Shown here one piece after another: positions 43,601 through 56,140 of a stretch of DNA of 64,000 bases. The DNA lies in the NCBI GenBank assembly GCA_951213105.1, contig OX578136.1, forward strand, positions 76,504,437-76,568,436. Direction: 5' to 3'. The position numbers and the translations under genes are program-made. Position 1 is the first letter of the stretch, and each line of letters begins with the position of its first letter. This stretch comes from Amaurobius ferox. Its lineage: Eukaryota; Arthropoda; Arachnida; Araneae; Amaurobiidae. A model generated the notes under the pieces. That model ran no database searches and was not told the origin of the DNA. It saw only the letters and a program-made list of their open reading frames with translations.

Positions 43601-46600
43601 TAATCTTGAAAGCTGAATCTTTATATACTTATAGTATTGGCCATCAGACAGAACTGCATTTTTTAGAACTGTAACTGAATTTTTATTTACTCCGGGAAGT
43701 GGAGAAATTCAGGTTTTTAGAAATGTCTTTCTAGACCCTACATAAGCTGTTGTAGAGATCTAAAAGGCTGAATCTTTGTACACATTCAGAATCGATCGTT
43801 AAAAAACCCAACTCAGTTGATTTTTTTTATCTTAACCCCTCTGCCCACGATGGGCGGATATTTTGCCTTTTCAAGTCTTCTCAAACCCTCCAGCAGCTTT
43901 CGAGTGGCTTAGAATACTAAATTTTAGGCACATTTATAATATTTTCGTTTGAAGTGGACAAAAAGGGAGGGAGAGAGGGAGAAGTCTCTTAGAAATAAAG
44001 CTCCAATATATACGAGCTGCCTCGTCAGGCATATTAAAGTCTGTCAAAATCGTAAACGTTATCCATTAGCGTTAGCTCTGTTTGTATTTCCAGCGTGTTA
44101 GTAAAATAATTGCAGGTGCTCTACACCGAACTGCTTTAACCATTTTAGAAAATGCTTTAGTCTATTTCACTTTCCCAGAAACGAAGATAAAAAAAATTGA
44201 TTATAAATAGACAGTGATATCATTCGATATCCGATGGAGGCGCATACTTGTATGCTAACAAACCTGGTAACACGTGGTTTTTCAGCAACAGGGCTTCAAC
44301 ATGCCATATAAATCAGTCTGCATATTTAGGAACTCTTCACAGAACACAATCGAAATTTCCTCCTGGGACATAACAGACTAAAACTTGACTACAAAACAGA
44401 ACTTAACTAGGACAATTTTTACTTGAGGTATAAAAGACTGAAACTCGGCTACGGAACAGAACTTAACAATTTTCAGTTGAGAAAAGTATTTCGATGCCAA
44501 GTACTATGCCTTATTAAATCAAATTAACGTTAAAAAATTGCAATTTAATTTTTTAAATGTGTTTATTTCCCTGCAGTTTACAGGATTATATACTAGTGCT
44601 ATAGATAATTTTAATGTTATACAACTATTTATATTTCTCTGAAACGCTGTAACTAATCTATTAGAACTTGACAGTGACCATAAATTGCATCTATTCCTCT
44701 ACACTCTAAAATAATATTTCACAAGTTTTACAATGTACTAATAGCGTTAAATTATCTTTGCCCTTCATTTGAACTGTCTAGACCGTCTGGTGTCTGTTTT
44801 CAATGATGCACTAATTCCATTAATGAGTATAATTTGTATTGAAGTGCCGTTGTTCGATCTTTTCTACACAACTATCGAAAGTAAAAACAAGATACTCAAA
44901 AAAGGAGATTTCCTCCTTTCAAACTGTCCAATTAATACTTTCCCATTGAATTGTTAACGAGTAAATGTTATAAAGAAATAAAAACTAAGTCGATTGTTAT
45001 ACTTACTGTGTGGAAATATTTAATGGGCTATTGTGTTGTAATGTTATCGAGTCCTGTTATAAATTTCACTATAGCTTAATGTAATTTAAATTTTTAATTA
45101 TTTGATTAGTTTTAAAATTGTGCAAACTTTTCACTAACTTAAACAATTGTGAAAAGAATTTAAAAATTTGAAACGTATTTATTAAAAAGTAATCTTTGGA
45201 TTTTGTTTCTTTTGCCAGAACTTGTTAAAATGGCGACAGCTTGTACTTGTGATAAGCATTATTAACTTCTGCCGCTAGACGTACTTAAATTTTGGGTTTG
45301 AAACTTAAATACATATCTTACGTGTTTGGAAAAGGTATAAAAATAATTCACTTTTACTCTTTTGAACGAAGTAAATTATATAATTCAAATGCTATTTAAT
45401 TTTTCCAACATACTTATAAATATCATATAATCCAGATTGGTGAATATATGGAATAATCAAATCCTGGTAACAGAGGTTTTAATATATTGTTTCAATATTT
45501 TATTTTATAGTATTTTGAAACTAGAGATTGAAAATTATTTTAACATTTTATTTAAATTTAGGGAATTATATTTAAAAAGTTTGTTTCAGTTAATATTTCA
45601 ATTGTCTTGTAAAGAAAGTAAAATTTTGATTGACATTAAAAAATATTTACCTAGTTGCATTCTTTATATTGTTTTTTATCCCTTGTGTGATTTTTGTATC
45701 CCTTCAGTTGGACGGTCTTTTCGTTAAGTAACTTGGGGCTCTGCTCGTTAATCGTTACAATTTCCGCCCCCCCCGTAACTCGTTCGTTCTGCCTATTTAA
45801 TATACCGATTAATGATCAGTCTATTTTTCGCTAGCACTCTCTGGATACCGGAGTTTGTGTTTTGTGGGCTCTTTCAACCCCCTCCCTATGCGCAGACTCC
45901 TGACCTCGTATTCCCGATCAGTTCGACCAATTAAATCTTTGCCCATACTTAAAAAAATGTTCGCTTCAGGACTGCAAGGAAAATTGACTAACTCATAAAT
46001 TAAATCGAAATTTTAACAAAATGGTGCCGCATTGCGAAAATTCAACAAAATGTGATACCAGAATCGTAGTAATTGTAGACAGAATGGTGATCGACCTTGT
46101 TTTGCCCAGTGTAAAATGTTTCTAAACTTCGACTTATAACACTATAGATGCTGGTACATGCATCCAATCGCATGAGACTTGTTGAATACAATTGCCAATC
46201 CGACATGGTATTGGCTTGGTCCTTTAAGTCGCAGGAGGATGCTAATTTACAGTATTTTTATCTCCGACATTTCGAACATTTTAATACCGTTTCACTGGAG
46301 ATGAAATATCGACTGGATTATCTACTCTTATATTCATAATCGACTGGACTGTTCTAATCGCCTCACTTAAATTCGAAACTAAATATCGTCTGCCATCATA
46401 ACCTAGTAAGTAACAATTTTTAAAAACGGCTTCGAAAAGTCCCGCTTTCTTGAATTTGTATGTTCCTTATTGGTTTCAGTCTGTTCTGCAACAGTGATGT
46501 TGTTTAGTGGTTGGTCTTTGAATGAGTGTTGGTTCTCTTTCTTCTGATCCGGGACTGGATCTAGTCACCTTCAATCCTGTCCTTGGTTGCGTTTCACTCT

Positions 46601-46766
46601 TAACTCTTATATTTATTGGTTATAGACCAATGTTAATTTTTTCCCAATGCTGACGCCGTTCCGTCTGCCCTGCTATTCAGCTCGATTCACTAATGTAATT
46701 TTAATGTTCCAATTTACTGTTATCTATGGCTTTAATCTCACATAATAGGTCCGGTGGCGCGGAGTC
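43601..46766. other. Anonymous DNA, >3 kb
   Basis: No gene recognised. A ~62-bp imperfect tandem duplication (AGACTAAAACTTGACTACAA and AGACTGAAACTCGGCTACGG, 44380-44475). 45700-46730 is less AT-rich and has a C8 run (45763-45770) but only short frames without domains (46148-46339 and others). Confidence 0.45.
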
Positions 46767-47074
46767 AACATTGACAGTAAGGAGTGGGCAGTCCAGTGGT
46801 TAGAACGCTGGAATTGCACTCGGACGATCCGCATTTGATTCATGGCTCTGCCCAAACTGTCCCCATGTTCAAGCGGAGTACGGGCACGTTAAATATGTGA
46901 GTCCGTAAGTCCTTCCGAGAAACTGGTGGTAGGGGAAGTAGGGTACGTTCCCTGTGGATGCCGCCCCATTTGATTCCTGTTTAAATTGGGTGGCACTTCG
47001 CGGCCGTCCAAATAGATACCTTTCAACTTTGGGTAGGTCGGATTTTCTGGGTCGAAGAAAAACATTTACAGTAA
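46767..47074 (+). mobile_element. tRNA-derived SINE with 14-bp target duplication
   Basis: The body 46781-47060 (280 bp) lies between AACATTGACAGTAA (46767-46780) and AACATTTACAGTAA (47061-47074). The tRNA head is decayed: GGGCAGTCCAGTGGTTAGAA keeps an A-box-like form, but the B box reads GCATTTGATTC. The tail ends GGGTCGAAGAAAA, unlike the CAACAA tails elsewhere. Confidence 0.9.
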
Positions 47075-47159
47075 ATTGGGAATTGGTTTTGTGAGACCAG
47101 GATGCATTTAGGCTGTGTAGTATATAATGATTTATGATTTCTGACAAGTATACAAAGGG

Positions 47160-47900
47160 CCTAGACATATAGACACCAATTTACAGCAACCCTGACCCTA
47201 GAGATCAAGAAAGCGATAAATAAGGGGCTTCAAGTACAGGTGCTGTCGAGCCAGAAAAGTTACTGGAGGCTAAAAATGAAGCTATGGGATTGGTTAAAGA
47301 TTTAACCAGTAAGAAAGTACTGCCGCATCCCCCTGAGGTCAACCAATGTGTGAGACCAGAAATAGATCTCACATGCGTTTTGGTGAGACAGTTTTGTGCC
47401 AGTTATTTATTGATATGAAACATCGAACAATACTTGTAGTCTGGATATCGCCGAGGTTTACAGGAAGCCATAAATTTAGGAGCGTCAAGACAGAGGGTGT
47501 CAAGCGGGCCCTTACGAGGATGCCAAGTAGCGACATTGGTTCAATGATTAACCAATGAAGAAAGTGCTTGTTGCGTCACACTGAATGCTGCAAATAAAAG
47601 AAAGGGGGAGTGACACCCCCGAGGGAAAAAGGGACCCACAACCTGTGACCAAAGAGGAACACTAGGAGCAGACTTTGGCAGATAACTTCGAGACGATGAT
47701 TTAAATAACGACTTGTGGAATAACAGTTCGAGTTCGACAATAGAATTATGACTTAATGACTTGTGCAGAGACTAGAGAGATACTTGTGCGACATTATGAC
47801 TTGTTGATGTGCGGGTGTGCACGTCATGAGTACAAAGTGATCGTCGATATTACGGGTCAGTGAATAAGTACTTCGAGTCTATTCCGGTAATGTGATCGGC
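47160..47900 (+). other. Possible retroelement remnant, GC-richer
   Basis: Less AT-rich than its surroundings. One frame reads EPEKLLEAKNEAMGLVKDLT (47257-47316) and a later one SGYRRGLQEAINLGASRQRV (47438-47500), charged helical wording like a gag. GACACCCCCGAGGG and many GACTTGTG/GACTTAATGACTTGTG repeats (47690-47810) follow. No zinc knuckle or pol motif. Unrecognised; retroelement origin is a guess. Confidence 0.3.
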
Positions 47901-47986
47901 GAAGTACCTGGTGGTTGTTGTTGTTGTTGAGACCCAGGCCGTCCGACCTACCAGAAAGGTGTAAGGTAATTGGAAGTACCTGGTGG
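47901..47986 (-). mobile_element. 58-bp SINE tail with 14-bp target duplication
   Basis: The body 47915-47972 is GTTGTTGTTGTTGTTGAGAC to AAAGGTGTAAGGTAATTG on the plus strand, the reverse complement of the SINE 3' end. GAAGTACCTGGTGG flanks both sides (47901-47914 and 47973-47986, perfect). Extreme 5' truncation; a recent insertion by the perfect duplication. Confidence 0.92.
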
Positions 47987-48195
47987 TGCCAAAGTACAAG
48001 ACAGCCTTGAAGGTATGTGTATCTCAAAATGATATTTAGGTCTAAACAAATATATTAGGCCAGTTAGGTGGTCTCACATGTTCCCCCTCCAAAACTAATA
48101 ATTAATTGTGTAATGAATTAATAAGTGTTTATGTTGTTAATAAATGTTTTATTGTTAAAGTTTAAATGGAGTAATCGATTTAATATTATTCTAAT

Positions 48196-48336
48196 AATAT
48201 TCCTTTACAGAACTCACGCAAAGATAAATAATTGGGGGGTTTTATATAGCGGAGCAAGAATGCAATGTATAATAATAAATAAGTACCACTATACGCGTAA
48301 TTTACGACCATGTTAAGATATATATATATATATATA
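48196..48336 (+). repeat. Dispersed repeat, copy 2 (split by Tigger)
   Basis: CCTTTACAGAACTCACGCAA as in 1-185; continues at 49706-49775 after the Tigger transposon. Confidence 0.55.
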
Positions 48337-49705
48337 TACAGTGACCGCCGCTTATAAGAAACACGTTCGTTTCGCTCATTTTGTTTCTTATAAGCAGTTG
48401 TTTCTTAAATCCGGAAATTTTTTAAATATCGTTCTTCCATTGTAAATACTAACTATTGAACACAGTTTTACAGAATGTAAAAGATAAATGTATATAAGTA
48501 AAATATTAGTGTGTACATAATGCATTTGTTAAGTTTTGCATTCAAAAATATTTTACAAATTAAGCCTTACAACTTAAAATATTATCTATATGCATATAGT
48601 ATGTAGTTAAATAAGAATAAAAAGTAAAACTCATAGATCGTTCATTTATGTATAAGAACATAGTACATTTTCATACATACCTTAATCTATTACTGAGGAA
48701 CAGCAAAAAACTTATCCCATGTTGTTTGTGCTAATCAGTCTGTGATTAGTTTACGTACATCCATTTCTAAATCATAAAATAGTCCATAAACTTTTTCTGA
48801 TGCCCCTCTGTGTTCAAGAGTTTTTCTAATTATAGTTAGGGCTTCTCGTGACTGTTTGGCTGTAGGAAAATTTTCTTCTTGTGGAACGTCGTCTTTATTT
48901 TCTTCTTCATTGCAAACATTCTGAATTTCCATCACTATGTCATCACTTTTTTCTTCAGATGTTTGTAAATTTTCGTCGATGTGAATCTATTCTTCGAAAG
49001 GTGCTTCTAATTCTTCTTCATCTTCTTCTGGTATGTCAACATTATTTTTCAAAAATCCTGCTTTACGGAAGCAATTAAAAATGCATATGTCAGAAAAAAT
49101 TTTCCATGCGCCTGCGATCATATGGATAGCATCAAGCAAGGTTATTTTCTTGCTTATTGACTACACTGAGGTAGAGAATCATAATTTTTAAGTAAACTTT
49201 GCTTGTCAAGCAAAGTAAGGGTTTTTCTTTTTTGCGACATGCTTCCACTAGCAAAACATAAAATGACTAACTAAAGCTGTGCGAATCTTATTTGAGTGCA
49301 TAAGCAAAGATGCCTTTCTTTATCAGTATGTTTCCTTAACTGCCAAAAGATTAAAACTCATTTCTTACTGGTTTAGGGTTGTTCCCCCCAAGCCTTTCTA
49401 CGGAGAAATTCTCTGTCATCCTCTGTCATAGCAAACTTCCATCCCTTCCCCGTACGCCCAGAGACAAGAGATAACAACTCGTCCTTCAGTTAACCTTAAA
49501 CAAATCGATTTTTTTTTTTACACCTGCGTCGCAAGGAAATCAACAAATTTTCTGTAGAAAACTGTTTCTTATAAGCAGTATCGTGTTTCTTATAAGCGAC
49601 ACAATTTTAATGTTAAAATGAAGTTTGTATTTGTTTCTGTCGTTTTGGGTCTTATAAACGGCTGTTTTTTATAACCACTGAATCTTATAACCGGCGGTCA
49701 CTGTA
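48337..49705 (-). mobile_element. Tigger/pogo DNA transposon, internally deleted
   Basis: Element 48339-49703 (1365 bp) with inverted ends CAGTGACCGCCG(C/G)TTATAAGA and TA on both sides (48337-48338, 49704-49705). Several TTATAAGAAAC words lie inside each end (48351, inverted near 48382, and 49562-49602), likely transposase-binding repeats. On the minus strand it holds the first 28 codons and the last ~140 codons of a Tigger-type transposase; the DDE core is missing. It would need transposase in trans. Confidence 0.9.
48735..49240 (-). pseudogene. Tigger-type transposase: N- and C-terminal ends fused by deletion
   Basis: Starting at 49240 the frame reads MSQKRKTLTLLDKQSLLKNY and DSLPQCSQ, the head of the CENP-B-like DNA-binding domain of Tigger proteins, then stops (49154). 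In another frame from ~49148 it reads ITLLDAIHMIAGAWKIFSDI and FNCFRKAGF, the conserved region just after the DDE core. An acidic linker (one TAG at 48987-48989) and the C-terminal FPTAKQSREALTIIRKTLEH, to a stop at 48735, follow. The catalytic core (usually ~250 residues) is absent; the junction is near 49150. Family full length is about 450-600 residues. Confidence 0.85.
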
Positions 49706-49775
49706 TTAGATACGTTAATGATAATTAATCAACAAGTTCAACTTTAAGTTTCTTTTTCTTTTGTGTACCACACAC

Positions 49776-50157
49776 TAATCTCCGATGAGGCGTATCTAGA
49801 GCTCGGGCAAAAAGAGGTGGCAACAGGCAAAAGTTTCAATAGACGATATTGCATTAGATTGGGTTCCGCACGGATGCACAGAGATGGGTAATCATAATAG
49901 TTGAGATATTAATTAAATGATACAGGTGCATGGAGAAGGTAAATCAGAGTAGTGGAGAATACTCAATGAGCGATACATATGCATCAAGATACTCTTATAG
50001 TGCAGTCATGTTAAAATATGCAGCAAATTACTTATACAATGCAGTCAGCAGTCAGATATGAGTCGGTGTACACACACAGCCCTTGTAGCAGTAGTGACTT
50101 CATAAAATTGAGGAAAATTGAGGCTTCATATGAAAACACAGAGCACATTCTAAAAAA
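49776..50157. other. Anonymous DNA
   Basis: Nothing recognised. Confidence 0.5.
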
Positions 50158-50193
50158 GTTGTTTCCATTTGTGGAGCTACAAATGGAAACAAC
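50158..50193. repeat. Perfect 15-bp inverted repeat
   Basis: GTTGTTTCCATTTGT (50158-50172) and its exact complement (50179-50193) around GGAGCT. No T-run follows on either side. Confidence 0.95.
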
Positions 50194-50841
50194 ATAATTG
50201 ATTACTATTGTCTTAGTTATATTTTGTTATAATTTTATAAATTTTAACAATGCATTTAAACAGTAAACTTCTCTTCTTTTTAGACCGTTATTCCAAATTA
50301 CATAATACGATCCATAGAATGATTTTTTACTACCCAGGCCACCCAGTGTCTGATAGTGTCTGATATTCTGGACACTGTCGTTACAAATACAGGCCTATGG
50401 ACAGGTTCGGTGTTTTGTATATGTTCTTCAGCGTAGAATTACCGATACCTGCAGTGGCAGTAAGAACTTGCTATGCATCACAATTGTGAGAATCTGAGTA
50501 CAAAACTGAATTTGTCACTTTTCACATATGCTCAAAAGATTTTGTCAGATAGCAAGATCTTTTGCTGCCAACGTTTGCAACGTCTATCCTATGCTGAGGA
50601 ATTCATAGAAAATAATATTTTTTTCATAAATGCTGTTATCTGTAGTGAGGATGTAACTTTAAGCTTCGTGAATATCCCTTCTTTAGATGGATACTATGGA
50701 TACATTTTTTTGTTTAAGATGTATTCCATTTTTGCTGTGTTTGGAATTTATTGTGAACGCAAGCAGAAACACGAAACGATAACATTAAAGATAAATATTT
50801 AATTCAAAATAAATATTGATCTAAATTTTTATTTTTAGGGT
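50194..50841. other. Anonymous DNA with one 109-codon frame
   Basis: 50473-50802 is open for 109 codons (MHHNCENLSTKLNLSLFTYA start). No domain, signal or splice context was recognised, and it is flanked by repeats. It could be a chance frame or a remnant exon; I cannot decide. Confidence 0.35.
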
Positions 50842-50986
50842 TTAAAATAATGCAATTATATTTTAATCATTTAAAATAATGCGCTTATCTTTTAATCAAT
50901 TAAACTAATGCCATTATTTTTCAATTATTTAAATTAATACGATTGCCATTCACTCATTTGGAATAGCGCAATTATCATTTAATCAC
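50842..50986 (+). repeat. Five exact-length 29-bp tandem units
   Basis: Units at 50842, 50871, 50900, 50929 and 50958, each 29 bp, reading TTAAA.TAATGC.ATTAT and TTTAATCA(T/A/C). A partial sixth begins at 50987. Sequence drifts but the period is constant. Confidence 0.92.
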
Positions 50987-52373
50987 TTAAAATGATTTGT
51001 CATGAATAAAACTGCACGTTGCTAGATTATCTTTTGTTTATAACATTAATAGTGGAATATCAATCTTATTAGAAATTTTAAAAGCACACTCTTTTTTGGG
51101 GTATTCAGAAGCCTTTAATATATTTCCATATATAATATCCGCAAGCAGAAAAGTTGACAACAGCCTTTATTTTTTATTCCTTTGAGTCCCTCATTTAATA
51201 TGCCAACATCTTCTATGTTATGTTCGTGGCATATTTTTCTCTTTTATAATACCCCCTCCCTTTTTACTCTTGAGTATATTGATCGCAAGCACTTTGCTCA
51301 GCATCTATTATTGATTGCGGAATTTCGGCAAATTTACTATCGAAGCAGCTTTTATTTTTCCCTGAAACATCGATATGATAGGAACTGGTCGATAAATTTC
51401 TAGGATATCTTATGCTTGCATTGAATTAAATAATTATGAATAAATAATGCACATTTCATGAAAATTTGCATATACTAATGCATGTAAAACGTATTTTTGA
51501 CAGGAATTTACATTCCGCAGTTTTAGCAAACATTATAAACTTGTGGATTCCTGATGTTCTAATTTAATTTGCAGTTTTTAGACGATTTGCAGAAGTCCTT
51601 AAAATTTTGTTTTTAACTTGGTGCTTATTTCAACATTTACACTTTAAAACAGCAATGGTGACAATAAAAGTTATATTCTATTAAATTAATTCTAACGAAG
51701 TTATGAATTAAGTCCATATTGTAACTACCTAACTGCATAGTATTCACAGTTTCAATTTTAGAACGGATTCATATTGCTACTTTTTTTAAAATTTTCTTAG
51801 TGAGTTTTACTTTTTTACAATGCATAATATATTTTTATCTACAACGTATAATATATTATTTTTTCCACGGAACATAATATACTATGTTTTCTTAAATAAA
51901 TAATATACTGTATTTTCTACAACACATAATATTATCTTACAGGCTAAATAATTTTGACCACTTGGTTAAAACTTGTGTAGCCCGTATACAGATCATCTGA
52001 TTTGGTCTCTAATTAAAATTTTCTGTAATTCGATTAACTGAGTTGGATTGAATAAACAGTCTGAAAAACTTTAAGCTCAGTTTATTGCATCCTGTAACCG
52101 ATGAAGATAACTTGTTCAAGCCCTGCAATCAAATCTGTAATCAGACCTTGAAATCACAGTCACATTTTTGTCTGGTAGTCCACTCTGTAAACTATAATAA
52201 ATTCTGCCCTTGAACAATTCACACATTCAGTCATTTTATTAATAATGCGTTCAGCGCTAATTTGAGCACCCATAACGTTTTTGCGTTCAAAGTCCGTCAG
52301 ATAGCGTCTTATAACTATTATTTCTTGAGCATTTCTGTAGCCATTGCAAGTCTTCTAAGAATAGCCTCGATCC
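50987..52373. other. Anonymous AT-rich DNA
   Basis: 51815-51960 holds CATAATATA..ATTTT units like those at 17750-18065. The rest shows nothing recognisable. Confidence 0.45.
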
Positions 52374-52562
52374 AATTTTTGTGTTCGTGACATCATCAAT
52401 TTTTGTGTTCGTGACATCATCAATTTTTGTGTTCGTGACATCGTTAATTTTTGTGTTCGGGACATCAACAATTTTTGTGTTCGTGACTTCATCAATTGTG
52501 TTCCTGACAACATCAATTTTTGTGTTCGTGACATCATCAATTTTAGTGTTCGTGGGTACATT
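52374..52562 (+). repeat. 24-bp minisatellite, eight units
   Basis: The unit AATTTTTGTGTTCGTGACAT plus CATC. Seven units are 24 bp and one (52494-52514) is 21 bp, so length stays a multiple of three. On the minus strand this gives a repeated NTKIDDVT octapeptide within a 102-codon frame (52287-52595). Two other frames are also open. Nothing shows that it is expressed. Confidence 0.92.
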
Positions 52563-53280
52563 GCCAAACTTGGTATCAATCGGAATATTTTTCAAGCCCT
52601 TAAAATGAAGGTTAACACGCTATAATTGTGATCATAGCAAAGTTATAGCAACAATATATATTTTTTAAATTTTTATCTTGCAGAATTAGCACAATTTGAG
52701 AAGAAAACAAAATCACTAGCCACTTAAAAATGGTTCTGGTATGAAAAAGTTGAGTTAAATCGCACTGCAATTAATTTTAAACAGTTCTTGTATTTAAAAT
52801 TATGTTAGAAAGCAAAAAAACAAAACAAATAATTTTATCTCTTAAAAATGGATGAGCAGTAACCTGCCGATGAAACAAATCTAAAACAAACCCAGCAGGC
52901 CAATGCACTAGCCGCATGGTTCCAATCTCTTTAAATGCCATCATCGGCAGTTTTTGCGACTAAATACACTATATCATTTAATACGAGTCTCTATAAATAT
53001 AAATAAAAATATTGCAATCAGTGCAATGGGACGATTTACCGTTAACATCTAATTTTTTCCCGAGTAATTTATTGATAGAAACCAGAATATATGGTTCATT
53101 CGAGGACAGATTTTTAAGTGACTGGGTGTGTCGACGTACAAATTCATTTGTAAATGGACATAGGAAATTGAAGTGCCACTCGCAGGAGGTCCTAATATAA
53201 TCAATATATATTTCTCTGAAAACAAGTTAGCTGTGTAAAAATCATATATATTTTGTAAATAGTCACTTGTAAAAAAATAT
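52563..53280. other. Anonymous AT-rich DNA
   Basis: Nothing recognised. Confidence 0.5.
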
Positions 53281-54036
53281 GATGTGGGTAGCACATGACT
53301 TTCCTTATATAATGCAATGAATTTACTACTTTTTCAGTAAAAAGAAAAATAAATTATTCTTATAGTAGATATTTGTATCCTTTCCAAGATATTATATTTT
53401 TGTCAATTAGCCGCCATTTTCATTGATTAAGCGTCTTTTTATACATTTGGCGAGTTTTTCGTTAATTTAGCAACACTTAAAAAAGTCTCCAAGTTGGCGA
53501 CATTCCACCAAATTCGTCGTCAAAATCTTGCAAAGCGTTATGGACGGAGAAATAAGTTATTCTTACAGCAGAAAAATGACTAGTTGCATTCAAATACAAA
53601 AGTATTACAAAAAGTATATGTTTTCATGAATGGATTGAGGTATATCCACGAGAATGATGTCACCAAATGTATCGCATGACATTACATATGAAAAGGTAAC
53701 ATGTTTCTCAATAAGAAATATTTTTTTATTTTATATGATTTTTTGAATTTTTTTCAAAAATGTGCAATATCTCGAAACGGTTCATGCTAGCGTTCTAAAA
53801 TTTATGTCAATCGTTTTCTAATGAATAATTACATAAGAAACGTCTATGTGCGTAACTTTATTAGAGATTTTGATTTTTTGATGATGCTTTCTAAATTTCA
53901 CTCGAAAATTTAGCGGGTTCTGAACATTCGATGCGAATAAAAACAATAGGCTTCTAGTATTCACGGATTGTAATTTTTGTACCAAATTTCGTTTGAATCG
54001 GTCCATTTGTTCGTCAGTTATCGTCTCCAGAGGCTT

Positions 54037-54089
<53 letters not shown>

Positions 54090-54212
54090 TCACCTCAAAG
54101 AAATTCGATTCTCGATCAGAAATGCTTGAAACGTGCTCTCCCGTCTTAAATCGAATTTGAATTTTCGATCCCGGCACAATGCTTTCCTTATACATTATCG
54201 TATATAAGGAAA
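53281..54212 (-). repeat. Repeat family A, full copy (opposite strand)
   Basis: GATGTGGGTAGCACATGACT at its start, then the GGCGAG/GGCGAC module (53450-53532), CAATAGGCTTC, GGTCCATTTGTTCGTCAGTT, a long (CA)n run (54041-54085), TTGAATTTTCGATCCC.GCAC and the end hairpin TTTCCTTATA/TATAAGGAAA (54183-54210). Co-linear with the reverse complement of 2018-2963. Confidence 0.7.
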
Positions 54213-54298
54213 ATAAAAATATAAATACTAATAGATATATCATAAGCTTTCTTTAAATTCAATAATATAATATTATATCGTAAGCCACATCAATTACA

Positions 54299-54322
54299 AA
54301 AAAAAAAAAAAAAAAAAAAAAA
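54299..54322 (+). repeat. Poly(A) run
   Basis: 24 consecutive A. No retroposon body was identified on its 5' side. Confidence 0.9.
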
Positions 54323-54639
54323 TTAAGGTGTTCAAATTAATCTTTGCATGCTTTAGAATAATGATATTTTATGAAATACACAACCAACTGGATTTATTTT
54401 TAAAGTAGATGAAAACAAAATCATATCTAATTATAATTATCCAATCCAACTTGATCAAGCTGTTTCTCATATGCAATTCATGCCGTTACGTCATCCAAAA
54501 GCGGTGCTAGAGCTGACGCCGAAGTACTTTTCCCAGCAAACTTCTGCAATTCAGGATTCGATTTCGAAATTTGCCGACTCAAAACAACTTTATATGACTT
54601 CCAGGTATTTTTGGGAAGAATATTTGATATAGTGAACTA

Positions 54640-54945
54640 TATGTAGATGTTGGACTGATATTGATGGAAGCGGCAAGATGGCTGAATATTTCACGACAGA
54701 CTGTCTCTGCCCTCTTGAAACAATTTCAAACTCTGAAACTGTTACTAGGATGCCTGGACAAGGTCGCATAAAAATAACAACTGCTTTTCAAGATCGGTAT
54801 TTGCCAGCAACTGCTCATAGCAGCAAGGAATTGACTGTTAGATGCGTTTACAGTTTGCAACCGCTATTGGAACTTCTCGCGACACATGTGCCTCTGCGCC
54901 AAGGTAAAATAGTTTCCCTCTCCTCCAATCAGTGTTGGATATAAC
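54640..54945 (+). pseudogene. Tc1-type transposase DNA-binding fragment, frameshifted
   Basis: One frame reads LMEAARWLNISRQTVSALLK (first helix-turn-helix). A second, open at 54678-54941, reads ETVTRMPGQGRIKITTAFQD and RYLPATAHSSKELT, the second helix-turn-helix with the GRP(R/K)-like linker seen in Tc1 transposases. Both blocks are in order but in different frames, so there is an indel near 54715. The catalytic domain is absent; the fragment runs into the (TA)n tract. Confidence 0.75.
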
Positions 54946-54950
54946 ATCAC

Positions 54951-56004
<1,054 letters not shown>

Positions 56005-56075
<71 letters not shown>
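56005..56075. repeat. (TA)n microsatellite, ~70 bp
   Basis: TA repeats, then ATATATATTGAAATATAT..GAC units to about 56140. Confidence 0.95.
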
Positions 56076-56077
<2 letters not shown>

Positions 56078-56140
56078 AAATATATATGACTTTATATATA
56101 TTTGATATTTGTCAATATATATATATATTGAAATATATGT

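Noticed and set aside
50842..50986. CRISPR-like array (29-bp repeats).
   Set aside because: Units are directly adjacent with no spacers, and the context is eukaryotic.
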